DNA of 64,000 nucleotides from Cordia subcordata. Taxonomy: Eukaryota; Streptophyta; Magnoliopsida; Boraginales; Cordiaceae. The notes under the pieces were generated by a model that made no database searches, was not told where the DNA came from, and saw nothing but the letters and a program-made list of their open reading frames with translations. The position numbers were made by a program, and so were the translations under genes. The DNA lies in the NCBI GenBank assembly GCA_028554755.1, contig JAPTOF010000015.1:11078501-11142500 (forward strand). The letters are read 5' to 3'. Every line of letters begins with the position of its first letter. Within the stretch, counting starts at the first letter, position 1. Below are positions 11,526 through 24,490 of the stretch, piece by piece.

Positions 11526-13663
11526 AAGAAATTTTTATTATTTTTTCATTGCTTGATTTGACTGTTATTACTTAGCCATACAACAATGTTGTTAATGGCT
11601 AATGCATTGGGATGTTTTACTCTCAATAAAGAAATAGAAGAAGCATAAGGCAAAAAAGTTCAAACACTAGATCTACTCTTCTTGGGATCTTAATGTTAAG
11701 TACACAACCACTGGGCTAGCCACCGTTTTGTTAATGGTAGCATACATTACCTCTATTTATATGGTCAATAGATTTTATTAGAAAATAAAAAGGAAAATGT
11801 GTTTTTGAAGACGAGTGGTCACTTTCATGTATTCATCACCTGCGACCCTATCCTTTCTCCCTTACCTAGCATAACATAGGCATGTCCATGAGTGTCAATC
11901 AGATCACCCCTCTCTGATTTTGGTTCCTAAATGCGATTGACCACCCCACCATCCTCCATTGAGTTGAGTGTCAATCAGATCATCATAATCTAACATAGAG
12001 GCTATGCTTGAAACTTCAATAATTTGAATGCAAGTTGCCACAATGTTTATATTGCTGTTAGATGGAAATATCTTGCTCTTGGCTAACTATCTTGAGTTGT
12101 CACCATGGATGAGTTAAAATAGCAATGCTGATAGATGATGGTGGTGTTAGTGGCAGAGGTTGTGTATATTAGCAAAAAAACAAGTTTTAGAGTTAGTAGT
12201 TGGTGTTTCTTTTGAAGTGGCTAGCTATGGTGGCTAAGCTAGTATGCCATTACTTCATAAAAAAATAAAAGAGAATAAGGAAGGGTTGCTATAGGCTTTG
12301 AATCATTAGCCATGGTGATCGCAGTGACGGTGTGTTTATGTTGATGGATTTTGTTTTTAGCAAATGGCCAAAGGTTGGCCACAGTAAGTGGTTTCGTTGA
12401 CAGGAGTGTGGTGGTAAGTACAAGCAATGGTTGATGGCCTAGGCTATTTGGTGGATGGTGGCTGGTGGTAGCGCTAGGTGGTTCATTTTTGGGAAGGAGA
12501 CAATAGATTGGGAACCTATGGTCCCAACTTGATCTGGATTTGACCTAATCCAACATTGGTCAAATAAGTTTGGCTCATATTTGGTATTGTTTTGTTTTAT
12601 TTTAATATTATTTTATCTTTTCTTTTCCTTTTTTTTTTTTTGGATTAGGCATGTGTTCAATTGGTAGTGGGCCTTCTCTAAGATGTTTTATGTGATCAAT
12701 GTATTAGGCAAAAAAGGCTTATAATTTTGGGCTTAATTCTTGGACTTGCGTGAGGTTATTATTATTGTCCTATGTCATGTTTGAACATTGATCAAAGCGG
12801 GCTTGAACAATGCATTTTATTATTAAGTATCTATGGGCTTATTGGAACATTTATTGTTTAGTTTTAAAATGTATAGCCTAAAAACATATCTCTGTTTTGG
12901 TTTTCAAGGTATGGCCTTTGTTTACAATTGGTATAGACTACTTGATTTAGGCAATTGGACTAAAATGAAATAGACTTTAAAAGTTAAGGTATTTTATTTG
13001 AAAATACTTCAATTAGGTAACTGGACTTAATTGAAGTTGCTTACTTGTCTAAACATTTTTTAATTAAATAGTTATCAGTCTTATTTATCTCAAATTAATA
13101 TTGTTTAAGATAATAAATTAATAATTTATTTAAATTTTAATTAAGTCAATTAATTGTTAATTTCACTTAGACCACAAATTTAAATATTAGATATATTAAT
13201 CAAGCCTTTATTATTTAATATTTTATTTGTTATTCGTTAATTTTTTTCATTTAAAATTTAAAATTAAATATTAATTTAAATTAAATTAGTAAATTTATAA
13301 TTATTGTGTGTTATTTTTTTTATAAACTTCGTATCAAATATATATTTTGAAAAACTATAATTTGTTTAAAAAATTATTTTTGCCTCCAATCAATTTAATA
13401 TGTGTTTTAATTAATTGAATATGTAAAATTTTTTTGGAAAACTTGATTTTTGACCCCAATTATTTTAAAAATTAGTTTTAATTATTTGGATAAGCTCTTA
13501 ATTTGTCAAAATTATGATTTTAACCCCAATTAATTAGAAAGGAGTTTGTTAATTAATTAGATAACGACCCGAAATTGGCCAAATTTGAGATTTTTAATCA
13601 AATTAATCTTTATAAGGGGTTTGAATTAATTGGATAATTTATTCTCTTGAAACACCACCCTCT
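11526..13663. other. AT-rich intergenic stretch, nothing recognised
   Basis: No ORF of convincing length or composition and no similarity to the other repeats in the window. The part from 12550 to 13660 is very AT-rich, with many TTAATTAATT runs. It ends at the T-run marking the LINE poly(A) tail. Confidence 0.5.
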
Positions 13664-14338
13664 TGTTTTTTTTTTTTTTTTTAAAAAGAGGGCAGCATCC
13701 TTTAAAATTTTATTTCATCCAAAAAACAAAAAATACAATAAAGAAGGTACTTTACCTTATACTCTAGTCCTCGAATGAAGGATTGACCAGCCAACCCTTA
13801 TACCACAAAAAGATTGCAAATGCATATAATGCAAAAGATAAGGTAGTACTACTACCTTTAATTAAAAAAAAAAGCAATTAAAACATAAATAAGGTAGTAC
13901 TATTACCCTTACAAAACCAAACAAAGACCAAAACCTAAAACCTATAGCTAGGAATGATCCGTTGGTGACAAAGAATAAAACCCTTAAGGTTAGGCATATT
14001 CGTCACCTTATCCAATATCGTTAAACCCAATGTTTTTGCTCCAAAATTGGCCAAATAATCAACTGCACAATTCCATTCTCAAAAAATATGTGTAACTCTA
14101 GCTCCAAGCTACTTTACCAATTGTTTTGCCACTCCCACCATGTGACAAAGAGCCCAAGCTTTATCAAGACCATGTATCAATCTGATAGACCACAAAGAAT
14201 CTAGCTCTACCTAAACACCAAAATAACCTCTATTATCACACAAATGCAGCCCATGAACCATAGCCATGAGCTCTACCTTAATCACCAATTCCATGCCCAA
14301 ATGCTCAAAGAACCCAACCAAAGAGTCATCATGTGCAT
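13664..14338 (-). pseudogene. LINE 3' end with RNase H domain and poly(A) tail
   Basis: On the minus strand the 14459-14211 frame reads HLGMELVIKVELMAMVHGLH, then LCDNRGYF; further on come ELDSLWSIRLIH and CAVDYLANFGAKTLG. These are the blocks of the plant-type RNase H domain at the C-terminus of L1-like LINE polyproteins (AE..A...GL.LA...G, E.DS...I.LI and AD.LAK.GA). The 3' end is a poly(A) tail, seen as about 17 T at 13665-13681 on the plus strand. The element is 5'-truncated, as LINEs usually are, at the border with the LTR fragment at 14339. Several frame breaks make it inactive. Confidence 0.75.
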
Positions 14339-15040
14339 TGATGTGTTGTGTTTTTGTGTGTGTTTGCGTTGTTTTTTGCCTATGTTTAAGAGGTGTTTTG
14401 AGCTTAAGGAGATGCATTAGTATAGTACATATACTAAAGTTAGGCCTAAGCGTAAACAAATGTACATAATTGAGTTTCTAAGTCAATTGCTATACTAAAT
14501 GCTTAATTTTGTGCCTTAGATGAGCTATAGGGGTGAAAGGAGCTTGAACGAGGATGAACAATGAAGATAGAAGAGGAACAGGTCGTACAATGAAGGCCGA
14601 GAGCAAGAAAGAGGAAATTCAAGGTCAATTGGAGGCATCGGTCGACCTATAAAAAATTGTCGGTCGGCCTAGCCAGAGAGGAGCCCAGTTTTAGCCGGTT
14701 GACTCCCTTAAAAAGCTAGTCGACCGGTCATTCCAGAAAGCACCAAGACTAAAGTCGGTTGAGCTAAGAAGAGGAGTCGGTCGACCGGCAGTGCGCAACA
14801 GATGTTATAAAAGCTCGATTTTACAGCTTTTAAAAGAAGATTAGACTTAGACCCATCACACACACACACAAAAAACCCTAGCTACACCACCTCTAATACA
14901 AACACAGCTACACACTGTTCACCTAGATTCAAGCTTACTTGGAGGATTCAAACACTTGGATTGAAGCCTACTCAAAGATTTTGTACAAGAATTACTAAGA
15001 TGGAAAGGGAGTTTTCTATTTTCTCTTTTATTAGGTTCAA
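14339..15040 (+). mobile_element. LTR-B fragment (5' part only)
   Basis: Starts TGATGTGTTGTGTTTTTGTG and follows the LTR-B subtype seen at 25975 and 59966. It includes repeated GTCGAC motifs (14641-14646, 14719-14729, 14776-14790) and a TATA box (TATAAAAG, 14816-14823). Similarity fades near 15040, just before the polygalacturonase exon 1 region, so about two thirds of the LTR is missing. The LTR promoter points toward the pseudogene. Confidence 0.7.
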
Positions 15041-18000
15041 GGCCACCATGTATCTTCCAAGGGGGAAGGTATTAAGGTTCTTCACCTGTTAACCTTAGCC
15101 TTGTTCACAATTACGACTGAATGTGCTCCCCTTGGTTCATGTTGTGGCCTTGTTGCATGTGGTGAAACAATTTTTGATGTTACCAAATATGGGGCTGTAG
15201 CCAATGCCAAAACAGAAAGTGCTATGGTATGTACGTCAAGAAATAATGAAATTGACATGGATATTTGGTTTGTACTAAAGAAAACATTTGTTGCACATTA
15301 ATGAATTTTAAACTTCAACTAGTCATCTAAAATCTTGAAATTTGTGATTCACCCTTAGAGAATTAGTTATTGAACTCCTATGATTGTCTTGAAATTCATG
15401 ATTTGGTAATATGACAATAACATAATTAATAATGATAAAATGATGCACTGTCTAGATCTTGAATCTCATATTATCAATGTTCTTCTATAACTACTATCAA
15501 GTTTTCTTTTATATTAAACAAAATAAATAAAATATATTGATATGTATTCTAGATTGTTATAGTTTTGAATGATAACTAATATCATTAATATAGTCTAAGG
15601 AGCACATATATCCAAACTATTGTAAATTTGGTTTTAATTGTGAAGGAAGGCAAGAAATTGCAAAGGTACCTTTTAATAGACAAAAATGTTGTTATACTTT
15701 CTCAATTAGTAAATTAAATAAACTCATGTGATCTACATCCTTGCACGTAGGCATTCATTGAAGCATGGAATACAGAATGTCATTCAACTAGACCAGCTAG
15801 GATTCTCATACCTATTAGAACATTTCTAGTTGGAGAAATAATGTTCAAAAGTCCATGTAGTGTTCCCAAACCGATAAACATTGAAATTCAAGGGACCATT
15901 TTGGAAAGCACTGATCTCAGTCTTATTAAAGGTGACAGATGGATAACAATCGAAGATGTTGATGGTGTCGTTATTATTTGTGGAGGAACAATAAATGGCT
16001 AAGGTGAGGCTTCATGGGTTCTAAACTTGCTGGCAGTAGTGAACCCAAAATGCTTCTCCCAGATATATGTGCACCTTCTCCTTTCTACATTTATATATCT
16101 TTCGTGAAATTGTGCTGTAATGGTTAAGATTACAATGATATGTAAAGTACAGTTGAAATTTATAATTTGTCCATATAAGAAAAGTATCTGTTTACTCTTT
16201 TACTTAAGTATGATCTATCAACAAGAGAAAAACATTCTTTAACTTAGCCTTTTGATCTATGACCCAAAATACCCAAATTAAAGAAATAAATTTCTAGTTA
16301 CCTAAGTTAAAGAAGAACTATTTTTACCACTATATTTCATAAACAAATTGGCCTTCAGGAAAGCGAATTGGTAAGAAGATAATTGGGTCATGTGTGAGAT
16401 GAGTCACATATTTACTAACGATGCTAAGCTAAAAGTCCAGCATTAGAATTATATTGAGAATCTTCTGTCCTTAAATCAATTGAAAAGAACAATATAGATG
16501 TAGGGCTTCCTAACTCCTATATCTGAATTTTTTTACTCCAACTACATTATAATAGTATGCAGCCTATATTAGCTTTTCAAATTAAATTAAACTTAAACTA
16601 GTATAATATATAATTTAAAATATTATATTAACTCCCAAAATACACATTGCACGTTGACATTTGTTAATCTTTTCTTCTTTGGATATAGGGTCTTACGCGG
16701 GAGAACAAAACCTATGCTGTTTATGCAAAATATCTACTTAATAGAAAAGGTTACCACATGAAGGTTCTTGATAGCACAAACATAATAATATATGATCTCA
16801 ACATAATTGCACCAGATGAGAGCCCTAACAATGATGATATCCATGTTGGTCGTTCTCAATCTATCACTATAACCAACTGTGTCATTGGATTAGGTGATGA
16901 CTATATTTCAATTAGCTATGGCAATAGCAATATTAATATATCTAAAATCTTTTGTGGACCTGGACATGGCATCAATTTTGTTCCTACATCATTATTGTGA
17001 CATTTCTTATTCAAGATCTTGTAAGAATAAATAACATGTTTTAGGTGATGCAAATCAATATCCAAAGTAATATGATTTACCAATTAAAATGACATCACAA
17101 TAGGTAGAGTTATATGCACGTTGGCGGGAATTATAGCCCCTATAAACCCCAAGGGTAAATTGTGAAAGACGGTATTAATATTGACTTTCGAAGATACGTA
17201 TAGTTTTAATGTATTTTTAGATTGAAAATCTATCTATCCCTACTAAAAATAAAAATCCTACATTGGCACCTTTGCAACACCAACCTATACATTAACTTGT
17301 GTTATCTCTTGGTGACACAAAATGAATATCGAACATGGGTGTTATTCAATATAATTATCACTACAAATTAGAGCTAGCATAAGTTATGGATATTCTTTTA
17401 TATTTCATAATTATTCTAAACCTTCGCATCTATTTATATATGTGACAGCATTGGTAGCCTCGGTAGGCATCAAGGAGAAACAGATGTAAAAGGAATCACT
17501 GTAACCAACTGTACATTTACTAGCACAACAAATGGAGCCAGAATTAACACCTGGCATGATTCTTCAATACTTACAACTTCAAACATTTTCTATGAAGATT
17601 TAGTCATGAAAGCAATTAACAACCCCATTATCATTGACCAAAACTACCATTCAATTGGTAGAGTAGTGGTAAGATACTATACTTTCTTGTACTAAAGTGA
17701 ATTTAAAATATTTTGCTAGTTATGATTATGTAATTTTGATTTCCAAATATAATGAAACTTAAGAAAAGTAAGTGATTGTTTTCTCATAAAAATATTAAAG
17801 TATATTAGACAATTTTAGAGAATCAATGGGTTTCTCACCCATAAGATTGAGACTACATCCATCTATTCTTATTAATTATTATGATGAAATAGAAATTTGA
17901 TATTTGATTTCTTCATTATAAATTAGATATTTGTTAACTTTAACCTTAATGTCTCTTTTGAACTAACCACACAACCATCTAAGGTGAAGATCATTGATGT

Positions 18001-18232
18001 CCACTTCAAGAACATAAAGGGTACCACTATCTCAAATGTTCTAGTGACCTTCAATTGCTGTGAAGTAGCTCCTTGTAAAAACATTGAATTAGCTAACGTT
18101 GATCTAGTAGCATCCTCTGCGGATATTGGTCCTCTTTCTTCATTATGTACTAATGGAAAATTCCTAATTCATGGGGAACTTAAACCCCCGGTTGTAGCTA
18201 GATCGAAAATGCATACTTCAAAGGGCCTGTAG
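15041..18232 (+). pseudogene. Exopolygalacturonase (GH28) pseudogene, five exon remnants
   Basis: GH28 exopolygalacturonases cut galacturonic acid from pectin in the cell wall; this looks like the pollen-type clade. Exon 1 (about 15085-15225): leucine-rich leader, then FDVTKYGAVANAKTES, ending at a GTATGT donor. Exon 2 (about 15752-16060): AFIEAWNTEC, IEIQGTI, GGTING-stop-GEASW. Exon 3 (16689-about 16985): SPNNDDIH, GLGDDYISI, CGPGHGI. Exon 4 (17449-17669): IGSLGRHQGETDVKGI, NGARINTW. Exon 5 (17984-18232): VKIIDVHFKNIKGTTISNV to a stop. Lesions: TAA replaces Gln in exon 2 (about 15999); GDDC is GDDY; SPNTDG is SPNNDD; the catalytic RIK motif is RIN; the exon 3 donor after GHGI is lost; no in-frame ATG joins the leader without a frameshift. 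Confidence 0.85.
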
Positions 18233-18589
18233 ATATTTTTTATTTAGTGTTCCATCCTTTAATATCGTCTAGGAGGTCCAAAGGATGGCAATTCCTTTAG
18301 GCACTAAACATGTAAGATGACATGTATCTTACAGCATTCAACTCAAACAAATACACCAAGTCTCTTTCTATTATCTCTTTCCTTTGTAAGGTTGTCTATT
18401 GTTTTGTTCATCGATCATGGCATGGATGTAATCAAATTCTTAACTATGTTTTAGTTTTATATGAATGTTGAGTTGTTAATTATCAATTTTATTATGGAAT
18501 TTAAAGACTACAGCCTCTTCTTTGTTTTCTTATTTCTTCTTGGTCAAAGATAGAAACTTTCATTAAGAAAAAAAGAGGTGTTGTAGGTT
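18233..18589. other. 3' flank of the pseudogene, nothing recognised
   Basis: AT-rich sequence after the polygalacturonase stop codon. It may include the old 3' UTR. I see no polyadenylation signal that I would call with confidence. Confidence 0.4.
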
Positions 18590-19642
18590 ACAATCTCCCC
18601 ATACATCTGCTTCAGTGGTAAGACAACTTCTCGCAGCACCAGATACAAAGGAAATTCATGTTACCAGTCACTTGCAGAATACTAAGTTTATATCTCAATC
18701 TGCCAATGGTAGGTATGATTTAAGATTGGCATCTCGGTATAGGCACGACTCAGTAAAAGGCTCAACACTTGCCCCTATGCCCCCTGGTATGGTCTCAAGT
18801 GTCTTGGATTCTGATCCTATTTTGAGTCTAAGCTTCCACTAGTAGCTTCTACCTTCTTCTTTCCCTTCAGTTCCTAGCCTGGAATGGATATTCTTGGATT
18901 GGCCTGGTTACCTACTACGTCTTCTTGATTGGGCTTTGATGGTCGGCTTCCTCATAAGTTAGCCGTCACTATATATGTGCCCATCTCTCTTGAGAAAGGG
19001 TTTTTGTTCACAGCCATTCTCTCTGAGAATTTAGTCTTACTTTCTTTAATTGCCTTTTGAATGGCATTCCTCACAACTACACAGTTGTTTGTATTATGAG
19101 ACTATGAGTGTTGTCACTTATATTTTCGATCTAAGATTTCTTTCAATGATGGGGTCTTACATCCCACTAACAATTGCACTTACTTATCCTTCAATAGGCA
19201 GTCAAATATCATCTCAGCTTTGGAGATATCTTAGGAGTAGCATTTCTTCTAAGGTTTAGTGAACACTTGGCAAACATAACCATTCTTGCCTGTGAGCTCC
19301 ATAAGAGAGACCCTTCTTTCCTTAATGACACTTTAATACATAAATGCTTGCCTTGTGATGGCTTCTATTATATGAACTCCTATGGAGGTTAACCTCATTC
19401 TTTCACTCTCCTCTCTATGTAGTTGCTCATACTTGACAGCATGAGTAACTAGCTGAAAAAGATCTATGATCAATTGCCCTTTGAATTTCTTTTATAACTT
19501 CGACTTTAATCCCCCTAGTGCGAGTTTTACACACTTGGGCTCATAGAACCATTTGTATCATGTATTGTAGTATTGTTTTAAACCTCATAATAAATTGCTT
19601 TGCATAATCACTGGTATCTAGCTCATCTTGGCTATGCCCACC
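18590..19642 (-). pseudogene. Gypsy gag fragment with zinc-binding C-terminus
   Basis: Read on the minus strand from 19640 downwards: YAKQF.MRFKTILQY, GLKSKL-stop-KKFKGQLIIDLFQL, VKYEQL..EES, then ISKAEMIFDCLLKDK, LLVGCKTPSLKEI, DRKYK..HS, SHNTNNCVVVRNAIQKAIKE and NKNPFS. This is the capsid C-terminal part and the KYC.YH(N)S..H.TN.CV..R..IQ zinc-binding block of a widespread plant gypsy gag, different from the Athila/Tat gags elsewhere in this window. Many stops and frameshifts are present. It is cut at its 5' end by the copia LTR starting at 19643. The segment 18590-18850 continues in the same orientation but is less certain. Confidence 0.75.
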
Positions 19643-21316
19643 TATTGGGATTGTATGTCTTAAACACCACAAACACATAGTGGTTACTAGATATTGGACA
19701 TAAGATGCTCACAACATTGTTCATATAATTGAGTTTTGAGTAAGTCCAAGTCTAGATTTAGTGACATCATAAACTAGTCTATAGCTTGATAGTAGTACTG
19801 GATGCTGTACCGAGATAAGTTTATAGTGGGCAAGTCTCCTTGATAAGGTGATTTACCTAGTTCATTGAATGGTTTTTTGAACTCCACTTCTAGTGCGTAT
19901 GTCATGCATTGGATAGGGGTATTATGACTTCTGGGAACTGTACCATCAAAGATAGAAGGCAAGACACTCATAGCTTTCAGGTAACTAATGCTCTTAATCT
20001 TGAGCACATGTGGATGAACTTCCAATGTTGGGTGTAGCACTTTGATGTGACATGGCGAGAGATATTGTTTGATATAATGATCTACCTTGTATGGTGGATG
20101 TTTTATTCTAATTAGTTGTGACATGCATATACAATAGTTGAGTCTATGTACCCCTTTGAATTTGTCTAGTTGATCATTAGAAATCTAGTACTAGAGATAT
20201 TACTCCTTAAGGGATATCAATCATTTAGCTTGTGGGTTGCTCCCTAGATCAAGAGATCCATAACTAGAGGATGATCATTCTATGGGATAAGATATTTTGT
20301 CATTCCAGATGTAGTCTTAGAGGTTATGGTACATGAATGAACTGGTCTTGACGATAGGTATTCGTAGAAAGGCGTTTTGGTCATTTCATTCGGTTGGTCA
20401 AAGATAGAGGTCATCAAAGCGGGTGATGTGCTCCTGCATAGCCAGTGATTATCCTCAGAATGTGGCTTTAGTCTTCTGGCGGAAATAGACTGAGGTCAAA
20501 GTGCCCTTAATGTCACCAAGCGGTCGCAAGGTTATTTTAGTTATTTTAGGGGTAACCGTAATTATGTCTTTTGGTCCCTCCACTAGCCATTATTCTATTT
20601 GATACATCAATTGAGGAATATTAATTATGTGGGTTCCTTAATTAAGATTTGATTTTACAATTTATAAGGGATTTAATTATCTGGGTCTTCTTAATATAAC
20701 TTATGGACATCTTAATAGATAATTAGGGCTCACATAGAAGATATTTAGTGTGTGAGTTGGAATATTTAGAATGGTCCTATCCCTAGGGGATGTTCCTTTT
20801 CTAGAAGGATTAAGGAAGGATATTATGGTGAAGCATAATATTTCCAAAGCTTTATCCATATTACGGTTGCTTAGTATTCTATATTGTATGGGATAAGGAT
20901 AACCCATATGGAAAAAGAGAGATCTTTTTGAAGTATTTCTTGGAGTTTTCACATAAATTTATATAAACTATCACCAAGAACACATAATAAATCCCATATC
21001 CGCAATTAAGCCTAAATTAGTGCTTGTCTATTACATAACACTTCGTATTCTAGCTACAGAAGGTTGGTAATAGTAGAAAAGACCACTAGAAGGCTTGATT
21101 GAGGCAGGTACTATGTAAAGATGCCATTTTCATTTAGGTCATGCTACAAGGGTAATGGATCTTGACTCTACCTTTGTTATTTCTCATGTTTTCGTTACCT
21201 ATGTGTAAAATAGTTTGTGCGTATGCTATATTTTTACTCCCATTATTGGTTACATGCTTTCATTTTTTAAAACCTGAAACAACAACTAGATATGTGAATA
21301 GAATCTAAAGCCTTCA
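19643..21316 (+). mobile_element. Copia LTR-E, copy 1 (5' LTR)
   Basis: Starts (TG/TA)TTGGGATTGTATG, the start of a plant copia LTR also seen at 53514 and, on the minus strand, at 57847. It shares ordered blocks with both copies throughout (CTACC.GGATAAG, TGGAT...GAAC, GTGGGTTCCTTAATTAAGA). It ends CTTCA two bases before a primer-binding site. The first base pair of the terminal TG has mutated. Confidence 0.75.
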
Positions 21317-21318
21317 AG

Positions 21319-21330
21319 TGGAATTAGAGC
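21319..21330 (+). other. Copia primer-binding site, initiator tRNA-Met type (degenerate)
   Basis: TGGAATTAGAGC compared with the usual TGGTATCAGAGC, complementary to the 3' end of initiator tRNA-Met. Two bases differ. Its position two bases after the LTR matches the second copy at 55476. Confidence 0.6.
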
Positions 21331-21930
21331 TTATGTTTCTATTAAATATATGTTAATGGCATAAAATCGTGTAAGGATGCAATAGAATGTATAATCTTAT
21401 GGGTGGTAAGATTTATATGTTTCTATGGTGTATTTTTTATGGGTTAACCTTTGTGCTTACAACACATATGTAATTTTGGTCCTAATTAATAGTTTGTATA
21501 CTTGATTTAATTTCTTGAATAAAAAGAATCAATGTAGCTACAAGTTGAGATAAGCATATATGTGTAAATTGGCTTGTATATTAGGGCCATTTATGTTTGT
21601 TTCTTTCATAGTTGAAGCTTGTATATGTATTTGTTGCCTTGTAATTCCTTGTAAATATGTATAGAGCCAAAAGAAGCTATCGACTTAGTGTTTTAGAGCT
21701 TTTTGAGGCAATCGGTTGCCTTACCCAGTTGATCAGTTGTAAGAGGCTGTCGACTGGCATAAGGAGATTACTGTCTAGTCTAGCCAGCCCTCGACCCCAT
21801 CGACTGGCAGAGACAGCTCCTTGACTAGTAGAGACAAAATTGCGATTTTGGTTGCTGTTTTGCATTAGGCTTTGACCTAGTGTGGATATTTACAAAGTGC
21901 CATTAATTGGAAACCATTTTTGGATGCTAT
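21331..21930 (+). mobile_element. Copia leader after LTR-E, copy 1
   Basis: Untranslated leader homologous by eye to 55489-56014: a TTATGGGTGGTAAGATTTAT block, GGGTTAACCTTTGTG and TTTTGGTCCTAATT. The later part holds several GTCGACTGGC-like motifs (21690-21830). No gag coding sequence is reached before the chimeric repeat begins. Confidence 0.6.
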
Positions 21931-22432
21931 GGATATTTAATTTTGTGATAATTATATGCATGTTTGATTATATGTATGAATTTTTGCAATTTAGTCACAT
22001 AGAAACATGTCCACCTAAGTTGCATTTAAAATTGGCCAACCCTTAGATCTTGTTTCGGCTTGCATTTGATAAGTTCCTCAAGATTGTTTAAGCTAATTAT
22101 TTGATAATTACATACCCTAAAAAGAAATGTATGAAATTGGTTAGGATTGTTAATTGTTTTCGACACTAATTAACCAACAAACTTATTTAGACAATTTAAG
22201 TTCGCCAACATGACGATTTTCGTAATTAGGATTTGGGTTAGTCTTTCTGTTTTGGTACATTTTAGTTGGTCCCTCGAGAAAACGGTTAGACTTGATAGGA
22301 AAGATTCATCCATGCACCTTAATGATGTATTTTGGGCATAAAGGACAACATACAAGACCCCCATAGGAATGCCACTATTTTAGCTAGACTATGGGAAAGC
22401 TTGTTATTTGCCTATTAAATTGAAACATAGGA
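21931..22432 (+). pseudogene. LTR-like fragment fused to integrase C-terminus, copy 2
   Basis: Second copy of the arrangement at 6893-7380. The LTR-like part runs to about 22280. The integrase frame then reads SLEKTVRLDRKDSSMHLNDV, FWA-stop-RTTYKTPIGM and YGKACYLPIKLKHR, and stops at 22432 where the minus-strand LTR-A element begins. The point where the integrase begins (SLEK) is the same in both copies. Confidence 0.75.
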
Positions 22433-24453
22433 TGATCACTATCTCGTGGCACAAGCCTAAATAGTCCATAAGCGCATGGGTCATGTGTAGTACAGTGTGT
22501 GCAAGTGCGGGGTCAAATCCATGGGGAGGCCTAACGTATATGGTGTCCTAAGCTACGTGTGTCTTAAGAGCTACGTGTTGGGTCCCTAAACTATGATGTT
22601 TTTGGGGTTTTTAGTTTAGAGAGAGCTTAGAAAAGATAAACCTAATCTAAATGCGAGGAAATAAAAGATGTGCATGTGTGTTTAACGGGGGAATCAAGTA
22701 ATCTAAGGGGGTGCAAACATCATAAATAGGGAACTAGGGTGATTACGTCTTATTTATGGGTGATTACTACATCACTTTAGGGTTACTTGATGGATTACAC
22801 TATGTGGTCTAATCTAGACCTATAATTAGCCTCTTAATTGGTATCCTAAGCCTCAGTACGAGTCCATCTCTAGGTAGCGATGTTTAGCAGTACGGCATGG
22901 TCTTTATGACTTAGGAATTAAGGCTAGCCAATAAGGTTCTAGGTTAGTGTAGATCGATCTAACCTTAGCACTTAGCCCACTAATTAGTTCCCCAATCTGA
23001 CCCTAGGACTCGGCGCGAGTCCGTCCCTAAGCTTCACCCTACTTAGAGCTACGGCGTGGTCCTTGCGAACCAAGGGTGTTAGGGTGGATTAACTAGCCTT
23101 ACTAAGTGAACTAAAGTCAACTAAATATATTAGGGCTCCTATTGGTTGGATTTAAAGCCAAAGGGGACTCGACCTAGACTAGTTACTAGTTATGCACCAT
23201 CGATCGCATCACAATAGGGGATGTTAACGTTTAAGCGCAAAACAAACACATCTATGGCATGGCATTTGAGAATACTCCAGAATATTCTACTACTAAACAT
23301 ATAGACATAATTATATTACACCAATTTAAGCTGTAGCACTTAACATGTATGCAATAGAAGCTATTCATGCTATTAAGTATGCAAACACACACATAGACAT
23401 GTACATAAACATACCCATTTCATTTAATTATCACACAAACACATAGACATGCTAGCATAATGATTTGGAAATAGTTAATAGCATAGTAGACTTGAATATA
23501 TATAGGAAACTTCATTGAGGCATTTCAGCAAACACATAGACATGTATGTAAAATGGCCTTTGAAACCCTAAGCATAAAGCATATATGCATAAATCCATCA
23601 AGTTTCCATTAATAAAAAGTAGTAATCAATCCATAATACAAGAATAATCACCCTACATAGCTCTAATCATACATATTTAGACTTAGGATAAAAGAGAGAT
23701 ACCGTTCTACCCATAACCAAGCTTTACAATCCATGAGCTATGCCCCAAATCCTAGTGTTTGATCCTTTTGGATCCTTGATTCCAAGTGTTAAATGTGTTT
23801 AAAAGTGAGTGTATGATGTGATTTTTGGTGGATTTTAGCTTTAGGGAAATGGGTGTTTGATTTGGTTGGTGTTCTTCTTAAAAAATGGCTGAAAAGTGGC
23901 TTAAATAGAGCTGTCAATGTCGTTATGAACCGGCTTTGACAGAAGCTCAACTGGTCTTGATAGTAAAATGTTCATATCTCGTTCATTTTGGCTCCGATTT
24001 GCACACCATTTTTTCTATGGATTTACATCATCATGGGGGATCTCCCAAGCCATCTTTTACACCCTAAAACATGTCCAAAGTTTTTCCATGTCCTTTTTGG
24101 TTGCAAGCTCAGAATTTAGCTCCCGTAACGCTCAGTTTGGTCTCGGTTGCTCCTTCCTTTGCCTGGCCACTTCCAAATATACTTTTCTTCATTCCTTTAT
24201 GTCCAAAACACCCTTGGCTTTGTTCCACACACCAAGCACGCTCAATTAAGCTCCAATTATCTTCTCGAATCTCACCTAAAACAAGCAATAAATGCGTATT
24301 AATATAGCATTTAAGTCTTAACCTCAACTATGAACATGTAAACCCTAATATGCATAAGTATGATCTAAATGCTATACTAATACATTAAATGAAGCAAACA
24401 CCTCAAAACAAGTATATACATGCAATGGATAAACACACAAAATAAACACATCA
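22433..24453 (-). mobile_element. LTR-A, 3' LTR of the minus-strand element
   Basis: On the minus strand it begins TGATGTGTTTATTTTGTGTG at 24453 and ends AGTGATCA at 22433, about 2.02 kb with TG...CA ends. It aligns block for block with the two plus-strand LTR-A copies, including the TTTAAGCC box near the middle, the MGHYE-unrelated leader blocks with ATGTCTATGTG, and the doubled GGACCACG/GACAGACTCG module. It abuts integrase remnant 21931-22432, its insertion target. Confidence 0.85.
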
Positions 24454-24490
24454 ACACCCCCAAACCTTCTCCTTGCTTATCGCCAAGCAA
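24454..24490 (-). other. Polypurine tract of the minus-strand LTR-A element
   Basis: On the minus strand: GGCTTGCTTGGCGATAAGC, a purine run and GGTTTGGGGGTGT, directly before the LTR start at 24453. Confidence 0.75.

Noticed and set aside
12239..12427. Minus-strand 62-residue ORF in the AT-rich stretch
   Set aside because: Short, no motif, no second copy and no promoter or splice context.
18615..18842. Plus-strand 75-residue ORF, considered as a viral or host protein fragment
   Set aside because: No recognisable motif, and the minus strand here continues the gypsy gag remnant.
23280..23540. Recurrent AAACACATAGACATG units that look like regularly spaced repeats (CRISPR-like)
   Set aside because: Spacing is irregular, units are degenerate, and they are the reverse complement of the CATGTCTATGTGTTT boxes found in all LTR leaders. 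The DNA is eukaryotic.
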